Source: Chlorobiota bacterium
GTDB lineage: Bacteria; Bacteroidota; Bacteroidia; Bacteroidales; JAADGE01
Assembly: GCA_030592825.1 (NCBI GenBank)
Contig: JAUVIG010000254.1
Location: 1 to 5,782 of the forward strand
Length of the DNA: 5,782 nucleotides
Direction of reading: 5' to 3'
Part shown: piece by piece, positions 1-5,782 of the stretch
Numbering within the stretch: position 1 is the stretch's first letter
Layout of the letters: the number at the start of each line of letters is the position of its first letter
The notes under the pieces: generated by a model
Told to the model about the DNA's origin: nothing
Database searches by the model: none
Seen by the model: only the letters and a program-made list of their open reading frames with translations
Made by a program: the position numbers and the translations under genes

Positions 1-1
1 A

Positions 2-64
2 AGTAAAAAAACTCATTTCATTCAGGATAAGGTAACAGGTAGTTTTACAATTCAAAATTACTAG
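2..64 (+). CDS. possible 3' end of an upstream gene (partial)
   Basis: An open frame enters from the left edge and ends at TAG 62-64, giving 20 residues (SKKTHFIQDK followed by VTGSFTIQNY). The other two forward frames stop sooner (TAA at 4-6 and at 33-35). The composition is protein-like, but 20 codons is far too short to be sure. No function can be assigned. The stop overlaps the motif TAGTGTCATGT (62-72), which resembles motifs in the right flank. Confidence 0.2.
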   Translation, partial: SKKTHFIQDKVTGSFTIQNY

Positions 65-94
65 TGTCATGTCAAATATTAAACTTCGGATTAG

Positions 95-122
95 CTTTTA
101 AGCGGTTCTAACCGCTAAAAAG
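95..122. repeat. palindrome with AGCGGTT/AACCGCT core
   Basis: AGCGGTT (101-107) and AACCGCT (110-116) are perfect inverted copies. After one A/A mismatch (100/117) the pairing extends through CTTTT (95-99) with AAAAG (118-122), giving 12 pairs around a very tight turn. It has T-run before and A-run after the stem, the reverse of an intrinsic terminator, so I do not call it one. The right arm contains ACCGCTAA (111-118), which recurs at 5657-5664 and, inverted, at 5330-5337. Confidence 0.55.
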
Positions 123-279
123 TATGCTTATTCTTATTTATAGTTGTATAAAATTTATCAATATGAAATATCCACCGAAAAAATCGGGGCAGGATATGAT
201 TAATTTTAAACACACACGACCATGATTGTTATACAAAATCTATTGATAACCCGGATGTTGAGTGTTGTGGATGTTCCCT

Positions 280-297
280 GTCTGCCGATAGGCAGGC
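280..297. repeat. small REP-like hairpin
   Basis: GTCTGCC (280-286) pairs with GGCAGGC (291-297) around the loop GATA, seven pairs including one G·T wobble. Its local G+C is much higher than the surrounding DNA. Short hairpins built on CTGCC/GGCAG are dispersed in many Bacteroidota genomes; that link is from memory. It lies 33 bases before the FIST start and so falls in or near the 5' untranslated region of the operon, where it could affect translation or RNA stability. Confidence 0.5.
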
Positions 298-330
298 ATT
301 AGGTCTTTAAAATAATATAAAAATAAACAG

Positions 331-1449
331 ATGAAAATTGAATACATTAACAGCAAAGAAACTGAGTTATTAAACAGTAAATTAGGCGAATATGAAAATG
401 ATAATAATATAAAAGGGATACTGTTATTGGCTTGTGATGCCAATAATTATACTGCTGATAATTTAGATCCGATACTAAAATCAATTAATAAGAATATTTT
501 TGGCGGTATTTTCCCGAGTATTATTTTTAATAATAAAAAACATGAAACCGGATTTATTATAGCCGGTTTTGAAGATAGTATTGCTTTAAAACACATCACG
601 AATATAAGTTCACAAGAAGTCAGTTTTGATGATAAAATGATAGAAATTGTTGATGAATATCATGACTCAAAAACGATGTTTGTGTTTGTTGACGGTTTAA
701 CCGAAAGAATCAACTCCTTTATTGAAAGCATTTTTACAATTTTTGGTCTCGAATATAATTATATTGGAGGAGGTGCAGGTTCACTCACTTTGAAACAAAA
801 ACCTTGTATTATAACAAACTCCGGACTCAAACAAGACTGTGCAGTTATTGCCGGAATAAAACTCAACTCAGGAATTGGAGTAAAACATGGTTGGAACTCA
901 ATTTCCGGTCCTTACAAAGTTACATCAGCTGATAAAACAGTTATAGAGGAATTGGATTTTAAACCTGCATTTGAAGTCTACAAAGAGGTTGTTGAGAATC
1001 ATTCCGGAAAAATAATTAACTCAAACAACTTTTATGAAATTGCCAAAGCATATCCATTTGGAATAAACAAAATTGATACAGAAAAAATTGTTCGTGATCC
1101 GTTATTTACAGGAGAAAATAACAGTTTGGTTTGTGTAGGAGAAGTTGAAACAGGATATTTTGTTGATATACTCACAGGTAATAAAGACACACTTGTAGAG
1201 GCTGCCGGAGAAGCCGTAAAGTCAGCAATAAGAAATAAAGACGGAGAGTCAGAAAATTTTATTTTTTTCATTGATTGTATTTCCAGAGTTTTATTTCTGG
1301 AAGATGATTTCAGTAATGAGCTTGAAGAAGTTCTTTCTAATAATAACAAACTACCTGTTTTCGGTGCGTTAACCTTAGGAGAAATAGCTAACAGCAAAAG
1401 AGATTTTCTTGAATTTCATAATAAAACAGTAGTAATAGGTTGTTTTTAA
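331..1449 (+). CDS. FIST-domain sensor protein (FIST_N + FIST_C), possibly NosP-like
   Basis: Stand-alone cytosolic ligand-sensing protein of 372 residues, the usual size for FIST_N plus FIST_C with no output domain. FIST_N covers roughly residues 25-215 and carries the glycine-rich YIGGGAGS motif (Gly146-Ser151) and the VKHGWNSISGPYKVT segment (His186, Trp188). FIST_C covers roughly 220-365, with AYPFGI (about 240-245), the VGEVETG region and the terminal GEIANS (Gly350 on) and FHNKTVV (His363, Asn364) motifs. There is no signal peptide or membrane helix. The ATG at 331 follows an A-rich leader, and the next in-frame Met would cut into the domain. FIST is a known small-ligand sensory domain. 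Members called NosP bind haem and NO and regulate a neighbouring histidine kinase. Here the gene lies 15 bases upstream of a soluble hybrid kinase, so it probably modulates that kinase in trans. The family call is strong; haem or NO binding is only inferred, since no ligand residue can be proven by eye. Confidence 0.9.
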   Translation: MKIEYINSKETELLNSKLGEYENDNNIKGILLLACDANNYTADNLDPILKSINKNIFGGIFPSIIFNNKKHETGFIIAGFEDSIALKHITNISSQEVSFDDKMIEIVDEYHDSKTMFVFVDGLTERINSFIESIFTIFGLEYNYIGGGAGSLTLKQKPCIITNSGLKQDCAVIAGIKLNSGIGVKHGWNSISGPYKVTSADKTVIEELDFKPAFEVYKEVVENHSGKIINSNNFYEIAKAYPFGINKIDTEKIVRDPLFTGENNSLVCVGEVETGYFVDILTGNKDTLVEAAGEAVKSAIRNKDGESENFIFFIDCISRVLFLEDDFSNELEEVLSNNNKLPVFGALTLGEIANSKRDFLEFHNKTVVIGCF

Positions 1450-1464
1450 ACAGGCTGCAAACAA

Positions 1465-4044
1465 ATGAATAATTCAGTTGAACAAATACAAGTTTTTTAT
1501 GAGATTGCCGTGTCTATCGGCAAAAGTCTCAATCTTCAGAAAATGCTGAGAAGTGCTGTCGTAACATATTTGAAAAAATTAAATTGCATTTCAGGCTTTG
1601 TCTATAGAATAAATTATTCAGAAGAAAAAGTATTTCAAATTAATAATATTTTTAAAATACCTTATACTTTAAAAATAGAAAATAGTTATCCTGAAATTAA
1701 TAAAATGATTTTGGATTCTGCTGAAGAAAATAAACTGTCGGAATTTTATGAGGACTTACCAATTTCCGGAGAAACAACATCAAAACAATTTTTTCATATA
1801 ATGAAGTTAGGCGATTTTGGATTTTTGGTATTAATAAAAGGCAGGAAGTATCTTGATCGTGAAGTTTTATCAGCTCTAAAAGAAATTAACAGCAAACTGG
1901 CACAAGCTTGCTACGCTTGTATCAATAACGAAGATCTTAAAGAAAATAAGAGAAAACTTCAAGGAAACTTATTGCAACAGGAACTTGTTTCAGAAATTGC
2001 TCTTGAACTAAATTCTCTTGATCAATTTGAAATTCGTATAAATAAAATTCTTAATAAAATCGGCATATATTCAAATGTTGGTCGTGCATATATATTTGAA
2101 GATAAAGGTGCTTATACATATAATATCTATGAATGGCGAAACAAAAATATTTCACATAAGTCAGAGTATAATACTGATATTTATCAATGCCGGGAATATC
2201 TTAATCCGTGGTGTAAAAAAAACATCAGTTCTAATAAAGAAGAGTTGCAAGAGAAATCAAATGAAATTGTCTTATTGTTGAAAGAAATATTGACTAAAGA
2301 CGGGTTGCTTTATTCTGAAAACATTTCGGAATTACCCGAAAATATTAGGATATTACTCGAACCGGAAGGAATAAAATCAATTGTGTTATATCCTTTGTTC
2401 GTTCAAAATAATTACTACGGATTTATCGGGTTTGATGAATACATTGAGCGAAAGAACCGTTCAAAATCAGAATTAGAGCTTTTACGAACCGTTTCAGGTA
2501 TAATCGCTAATGCTTTCGAGCGTAAGCTAATGGAGCAATCAATTATTGATGAACGTGATAAAGCAAAGAAAGCAAACCAAGCAAAAAGTGAGTTCTTGGC
2601 AAATATGAGCCATGAAATCAGAACTCCGATGAATGCAATTTTAGGGTTTAGTGAAGCTTTGTACCATAAACTTGAAACCGAGCAGCATCGTAAAATGATA
2701 AAATCTGTACTCAGCAGTGGAAATCTTCTGCTTTCTCTGCTTAATGATATTCTTGATTTATCTAAAATTGAAGCCGGGAAACTTGAAATATCAACACAAC
2801 CGGTTGATATGAAACATATACTTAATGAAATAAAACTTTTATTTAGTGAAAAAGCGAATAAAAAAGGAATTGGAATCGATACAATAATTAATACAGATTT
2901 TCCTGAAGTTATAAAACTTGATGAAATCAGAATTAAACAAGTAATCTTCAATATTGTCGGTAATGCTATTAAGTTCACACATCAAGGATATATAAATTTA
3001 AGAGCCGATTTTATTCGTAAATCAGATAATAGGGGAGATCTTACAATAAAAGTAGAAGATACAGGAATTGGTGTTCCTGAATCTCAATATAAAAAAATAT
3101 TTGAAGCATTCAGGCAACAATCCGGCCAATCAATCAGAAAATACGGTGGCGTTGGTCTCGGTTTAGCAATATCAAAACGTTTGATCAAGAAAATGAACGG
3201 GAAAATAAGTGTCAGTAGTATTATGGGCAAAGGTTCAACTTTTAAAATTCAAATTCCGAATATCGAAATAAGCGAATCAAGAATTAAAAGAAAAGATAAT
3301 TTTGATGAAAACTTAAATATTATCTTTGAGAAAGCAAACGTTCTGATTGTTGATGATGTTTTAACAAATGTGGAAACCGTTGAAAATTTTCTTTCTTTTA
3401 CAAATTTAACTTCATCTTCTGCTGAAAACGGTGAAATTGCTCTTGAAATATTAAAATATTACAGCCCTGATTTAATTTTATTGGATATGCGAATGCCCGG
3501 AATAGACGGTTATGAAACTGCAAAAAGAATTAAATCAAATCCCGAAAAAGCACATATCCCTATAATTGCTTTCACTGCATCAGTTTTCAGTTCAGATAAA
3601 ATTGAAAAATCGGATGATTTCGACGGTTTTTTATATAAACCGGTTAACAGAAACGAGCTGTTAAGCAAACTTGCCGAATTTTTAAGACACAGAACTGAAG
3701 ATATACAAATTGAAACAGAACCTTCACATGATATTGAAATAGAAAAACTTTCAAAGGAAAATATTAAGGCTTTACCTGAAATAAGAAGAATTCTCGAAAA
3801 TGATTTTTTACATCAATGGGAAAATATTAAAGGACAATTTGTTTTATATAAAATTGAAGAATTTGCAATAGATTTAAGTCAATTAGCACATAAATACAAA
3901 CTCCGATTACTTATTAACTATGCGGAAAAAATAATAAACGAAATTGAAGATATTGATTTAGAGGCTATAACAGAAACATTGAGCGAATTTCCTGATATAA
4001 TTGAAAAAATATCATCATTAATGAATAAAGCAAGTAATGAATAA
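1465..4044 (+). CDS. soluble hybrid sensor histidine kinase (GAF-like, GAF, HisKA, HATPase, REC, helical tail)
   Basis: Two-component hybrid kinase, 859 residues, with no membrane segment. An N-terminal GAF-like region (about 1-155) and a second GAF domain (about 175-352, ending IIANAFERK) are joined by coiled helices. HisKA follows with FLANMSHEIRTPMNAILGF, phospho-acceptor His383. The HATPase domain has the N box (Asn496, Asn500), G1 DTGIG (Asp532), F box (FEAF, 546-549) and G2 GGVGLGL (561-567, Val where Thr is usual). The receiver domain (about 626-742) is complete: Asp630/Asp631, phospho-acceptor Asp674, Thr704, Lys725. The last ~100 residues form an Hpt-like helical tail. The tail has LAHKYK with His809 but lacks the usual HxLKG context, so phosphotransfer through it is doubtful. 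The kinase probably reads the upstream FIST protein and/or its own GAF ligands, and phosphorylates its own receiver and that of the downstream cyclase. Its stop overlaps the cyclase start in ATGAATAA (4037-4044), implying translational coupling. Confidence 0.95.
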   Translation: MNNSVEQIQVFYEIAVSIGKSLNLQKMLRSAVVTYLKKLNCISGFVYRINYSEEKVFQINNIFKIPYTLKIENSYPEINKMILDSAEENKLSEFYEDLPISGETTSKQFFHIMKLGDFGFLVLIKGRKYLDREVLSALKEINSKLAQACYACINNEDLKENKRKLQGNLLQQELVSEIALELNSLDQFEIRINKILNKIGIYSNVGRAYIFEDKGAYTYNIYEWRNKNISHKSEYNTDIYQCREYLNPWCKKNISSNKEELQEKSNEIVLLLKEILTKDGLLYSENISELPENIRILLEPEGIKSIVLYPLFVQNNYYGFIGFDEYIERKNRSKSELELLRTVSGIIANAFERKLMEQSIIDERDKAKKANQAKSEFLANMSHEIRTPMNAILGFSEALYHKLETEQHRKMIKSVLSSGNLLLSLLNDILDLSKIEAGKLEISTQPVDMKHILNEIKLLFSEKANKKGIGIDTIINTDFPEVIKLDEIRIKQVIFNIVGNAIKFTHQGYINLRADFIRKSDNRGDLTIKVEDTGIGVPESQYKKIFEAFRQQSGQSIRKYGGVGLGLAISKRLIKKMNGKISVSSIMGKGSTFKIQIPNIEISESRIKRKDNFDENLNIIFEKANVLIVDDVLTNVETVENFLSFTNLTSSSAENGEIALEILKYYSPDLILLDMRMPGIDGYETAKRIKSNPEKAHIPIIAFTASVFSSDKIEKSDDFDGFLYKPVNRNELLSKLAEFLRHRTEDIQIETEPSHDIEIEKLSKENIKALPEIRRILENDFLHQWENIKGQFVLYKIEEFAIDLSQLAHKYKLRLLINYAEKIINEIEDIDLEAITETLSEFPDIIEKISSLMNKASNE

Positions 4045-5083
4045 AGATATACACATTCTTATTGTTGACGATAATTTAAAAAACCTTCAAGTTGTAAGTA
4101 GTTCATTGAAAGAAAAGTCGTATAAAATTGCTGTGGCTTTAGACGGCAAAAGTGGGTTGGAGATTGCAGAAAAAAACAATATAGATCTTATATTACTTGA
4201 TATTATGATGCCGGATATGAGCGGTTTTGAAGTATGCAAAAAGTTAAAAAAATTAGAGAAAACTAAAGGAATACCGGTAATATTCCTGACTGCAAAAACG
4301 GATACCGATGATATTGTAAAAGGATTTCAAATCGGAGGAGCTGATTATATTCCTAAACCTTTTAAAAAAGAGGAATTACATACCAGAGTTGATAATCAAA
4401 TACAACTAAAACTGGCAAAAGACAGACTTAAAGAAGCTCTGAAAATGTCTGACAGCTTATTACTCAACACATTACCTGCTGATGTTGCAGAAGATTTGAA
4501 GAAAAACGGAAAATCAATCCCGAAAGAATTTAAAGACGTAACAGTTTTTGTTTCAGATTTTGTCCATTTTACTGACATTTCATTAAAAATGCAACCAATT
4601 AAAATTATTGATGAACTAAATGAAATGTACACAGTATTTGACAATATTATGGAAAAACATAAATGCGAACGCATTAAAACAATAGGCGATGCCTACTTAG
4701 CAGTTTGCGGGATGCCTAATTCAGATACTGATCATGCAACAAAAATTACTGATGCCGCAATTGAAATAAGAGATTATATTGAAAAAAGAAGTAAAAATGC
4801 AGAAATTAAATGGCAAATACGTATCGGAATACATACAGGTAGTGTTGTAGGAGGAATAGTCGGAATAAAAAAATACATTTATGATATCTTCGGAGACACA
4901 GTAAATACAGCTTTTCGAGTTGAAGCAGCATCAAAACCAATGCAAATTAATATATCAGATGGAACTTACAAACTCATCAAAAATGAATATAACTTTATTG
5001 AACGCCCACCGGAAGAAATAAAAGGTAAAGGTATGATGACTATGCATTTTCTGAAATCTGAAAAATTGCCGCTTTGTCAATGA
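4037..5083 (+). CDS. response regulator with class III adenylate cyclase output (REC-CYC)
   Basis: 348 residues, cytosolic. The receiver domain (about 5-122) has Asp11/Asp12, phospho-acceptor Asp55 in LLDIMMPD, Thr85 and Lys107. A helical linker (about 123-160, with the LLLNTLPADVAEDL segment typical of regions before cyclase domains) leads to the class III cyclase domain (about 165-340). Metal-binding aspartates are Asp174 (FVSDFVHFT) and Asp218 (IKTIGDAYLAVCG). Base-recognition residues are Lys214 and Asp283 (YDIFGDTVN), the Lys/Asp pair of adenylate cyclases rather than the Glu/Cys pair of guanylate cyclases. Transition-state residues Asn290 and Arg294 are present, and Lys331 sits in IKGKGMMT. 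Predicted reaction: ATP to cAMP plus diphosphate, active as a dimer and controlled by receiver phosphorylation. The start ATG overlaps the kinase stop by 8 bases and gives the receiver its normal N-terminus. The kinase upstream is the obvious phosphodonor. His177 replaces the common Gly of the DIxGFT motif, which is not a catalytic position. Confidence 0.95.
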   Translation: MNKDIHILIVDDNLKNLQVVSSSLKEKSYKIAVALDGKSGLEIAEKNNIDLILLDIMMPDMSGFEVCKKLKKLEKTKGIPVIFLTAKTDTDDIVKGFQIGGADYIPKPFKKEELHTRVDNQIQLKLAKDRLKEALKMSDSLLLNTLPADVAEDLKKNGKSIPKEFKDVTVFVSDFVHFTDISLKMQPIKIIDELNEMYTVFDNIMEKHKCERIKTIGDAYLAVCGMPNSDTDHATKITDAAIEIRDYIEKRSKNAEIKWQIRIGIHTGSVVGGIVGIKKYIYDIFGDTVNTAFRVEAASKPMQINISDGTYKLIKNEYNFIERPPEEIKGKGMMTMHFLKSEKLPLCQ

Positions 5084-5088
5084 TTTTT

Positions 5089-5102
5089 TAACCGGTGTTA
5101 TG
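5089..5102. repeat. TAAC-GTGTTATG core motif after the cyclase (collapsed cassette-type site?)
   Basis: TAACCGGTGTTATG begins five bases after the cyclase stop. TAAC (5089-5092) and GTTA (5097-5100) are inverted copies around a palindromic ACCGGT. The octamer GTGTTATG (5095-5102) is identical to 5766-5773, where it closes the long palindrome at the right end of the window; 64-71 (GTGTCATG) differs by one base. One reading is a cassette-type site that has lost its central palindrome. The motif is short, so coincidence is possible. Confidence 0.3.
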
Positions 5103-5106
5103 GACT

Positions 5107-5308
5107 TTACTTCTTATCTTTTGCTATTTTCGGTAAAACAGCTTTATCCAATAGTTTGTTTGCCATTTCCGGCTTCTCTTTAAATAATACTTTATTTAAA
5201 GCGGTCTTTTTTTTTATTAATTTTCACCAAAGGAATTTTCGATTTGTCCTTTCCTGCCAATACTGGTAAATTCATAGAAATGGAGTTCTCTGTCTGTTGT
5301 ATATTCAT
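5107..5308 (-). pseudogene. small lysine-rich gene interrupted by a frameshift in an A9 run
   Basis: Reading the minus strand, ATG at 5308-5306 opens a frame that stops after 38 codons at 5194-5192, just after nine A residues (5215-5207 on the plus strand as T). With eight A's the frame would continue through TALNKVLFKEKPEMANKLL to TAA at 5109-5107. That gives a 66-residue protein of which about a quarter is lysine. Both halves look coding and meet exactly at the homopolymer, so this is one gene with a +1 insertion, unless it is a sequencing error, slippage or phase variation. Met12 (ATG near 5275) is an alternative start. No signal peptide or membrane helix is visible and I do not recognise the family. 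The ATG follows an A-rich leader 20 bases after an inverted ACCGCTAA motif. It is convergent with the signalling operon, its stop falling 23 bases from the cyclase stop. Confidence 0.5.
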
Positions 5309-5339
5309 ATTTTTGGTATTAGCTGCTTGTTAGCGGTTT

Positions 5340-5591
5340 TTATTCTACAATTAGATTGCGATACATTATAACATCACTTTCTATATCAAGATATATTTCC
5401 ACACTATAATTTGAACGTATTATAGCTCCAAAACCATTTTGTGAATCTACATAACCACTTACTTTATATCCATTCTCAATAGGTTCAATTTTTGTATCTC
5501 TTAATCCGGAAAATTTTGCAGTAGAGGGCGACTTTAGTAATGTTTCGACTTGTCCCTCTGCAACAGCTTTTGCTTCGTATTCAGAATTACT
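5340..5591 (-). pseudogene. N-terminally truncated gene fragment (C-terminal 83 codons)
   Basis: The minus strand is open from 5591 down to TAA at 5342-5340 and encodes 83 residues with clear protein character. They include EGQVETLLKSPSTAKF, then GYKVSGYVDSQNGFGAIIRS and a C-terminal end in MYRNLIVE. The 'LKSPSTAKF ... GYVDSQNGFGA' pattern matches the C-terminal domain of small Bacteroidota and phage-associated hypothetical proteins, as I remember them. The frame is closed upstream by TAA (5594-5592) and has no start codon near its N-terminus, the only Met being nine residues from the end. A likely original start, ATG at 5601-5599 preceded by GGGGAAAAAG, is out of frame and stops after four codons. 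A deletion plus frame change between start and domain is the simplest explanation. No function can be given. Confidence 0.6.
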
Positions 5592-5610
5592 TTATTTTCA
5601 TCTTTTTCCC

Positions 5611-5670
5611 CTTACGTTAGCAAAAATATTCAACTGAATTTTTCAGTAGGGGGGTTACCGCTAACGTGAG
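5611..5670. repeat. nested inverted repeats
   Basis: CTTACGTTAGC (5611-5621) and GCTAACGTGAG (5660-5670) pair over 11 positions with one T·G wobble. Inside them ACTGAA (5633-5638) and TTCAGT (5642-5647) form a perfect 6-bp stem with a TTT loop. A run of six G's (5649-5654) faces CCCC (5608-5611). The right arm is shared with the left end of the larger palindrome at 5657-5774, so two alternative folds compete. No coding frame is evident across it. Confidence 0.5.
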
Positions 5671-5774
5671 TATAAGAATAGTAGCCGATTGTGGAAAATT
5701 TCACGGGATTTGGAGCGAGCTACAAACCTTGAATTTACTGCTATCTCGGCTATTATTTTTATATAGTGTTATGT
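5657..5774. repeat. long imperfect palindrome with TAAC/GTTA ends, attC-like
   Basis: The arms GTATAAGAATAGTAGCCGA (5670-5688) and TCGGCTATTATTTTTATAT (5746-5764) pair over all 19 positions, three of them G·T wobbles. Beyond short unpaired gaps, TAAC (5662-5665) pairs with GTTA (5768-5771). The 57-base interior shows no strong pairing. Paired outer cores, an unpaired spacer, a long stem and a variable centre is the layout of integron attC sites. The core GTTATGT does not fit the canonical GTTRRRY consensus, however, and no integrase is in the window. It is noncoding on both strands as far as I can see. It could also be a mobile repeat or a structured RNA. Confidence 0.5.
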
Positions 5775-5782
5775 GCTTTTTC

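Larger units (their letters stand above)
65..330. other. intergenic leader upstream of the FIST gene
   Basis: No supportable gene lies here. The stretch contains a palindrome (95-122), a REP-like hairpin (280-297) and an A/T-rich 30 bases just before the FIST start, typical of Bacteroidota leaders. I looked for the Bacteroidota promoter (TTG, 17-19 bases, TAnnTTTG) and found no TTTG anywhere in this interval. A TATAAA-like box near 146 has no good partner. The operon promoter is therefore either degenerate or of another sigma class. Confidence 0.5.

Noticed and set aside
95..122. Reading the left palindrome as a bidirectional terminator
   Set aside because: A terminator needs T's after the stem. 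Here T's precede it and A's follow it on both strands.
163..225. 20-codon ORF (MKYPPKKSGQ...) in the leader, a possible upstream peptide
   Set aside because: Too short to tell from chance, with no ribosome binding site and no attenuator-like hairpin coupled to it.
240..443. 67-codon minus-strand frame spanning the FIST start
   Set aside because: It overlaps the start of the FIST gene. Its apparent hydrophobic stretch comes from A/T-rich antisense sequence.
1032..1397. 121-codon open frame on the minus strand inside the FIST gene
   Set aside because: Antisense to a well-supported domain protein. Its serine/leucine-rich product is what A-rich coding DNA gives when read backwards.
2415..2978. 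187-codon minus-strand open frame inside the kinase gene
   Set aside because: It lies opposite the conserved HisKA and HATPase coding sequence, and its serine- and phenylalanine-rich composition is typical of an antisense shadow.
4396..4674. 92-codon minus-strand frame inside the cyclase gene
   Set aside because: Antisense to the linker and catalytic domain, with no protein-like pattern.
4526..5060. Reading the cyclase as a diguanylate cyclase (GGDEF), as is usual for REC-fused outputs
   Set aside because: There is no GG(D/E)EF motif. The SDFVHFT, KTIGDAY and FGDTVNTAFR motifs are those of class III adenylate/guanylate cyclases.
5066..5092. Possible intrinsic terminator at the end of the cyclase gene
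   Set aside because: The A-run and T-run around GCCGCTTTGTC pair only poorly and have no G+C-rich stem, so termination here cannot be supported.

Overview
This AT-rich window (roughly one-third G+C by eye) looks like a chromosomal piece of a Bacteroidota-type bacterium. The grounds are the A-rich leaders without clear Shine-Dalgarno sequences, the style of the soluble hybrid histidine kinase, and REP-like hairpins of the CTGCC/GGCAG type. This assignment is inference.

The centre (331-5083, + strand) is a tight three-gene signalling operon. The first gene encodes a stand-alone FIST-domain sensor protein. Fifteen bases later comes a soluble hybrid histidine kinase, ordered GAF-like, GAF, HisKA, HATPase, receiver and helical tail. 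The third gene overlaps the kinase by 8 bases and encodes a response regulator fused to a class III nucleotide cyclase. The cyclase keeps both metal aspartates and its specificity residues match ATP (Lys214, Asp283), so its predicted product is cAMP. None of the three proteins shows a membrane segment or signal peptide, so the whole path is probably cytosolic. The likely flow is: ligand on FIST and/or the GAF domains, then kinase activity, then phosphotransfer to the cyclase receiver, then cAMP. FIST proteins of the NosP type are haem/nitric-oxide sensors encoded beside histidine kinases, so an NO- or haem-to-cAMP circuit is an attractive but unproven reading.

The left flank (1-330) holds a possible 3' end of an upstream gene, a 12-bp-stem palindrome and a small REP-like hairpin. 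I see no convincing promoter there.

The right flank (5084-5782) looks like decayed accessory DNA. On the minus strand there is a 66-codon small gene split by a frameshift in a nine-A run, and an N-terminally truncated gene fragment of about 83 codons. Around these are short TAAC/GTTA-type core motifs and a long imperfect palindrome (5657-5774) that resembles a gene-cassette recombination site. A collapsed version of that site (TAAC directly followed by GTGTTATG) lies just after the cyclase stop. No integrase or transposase is present in the window.
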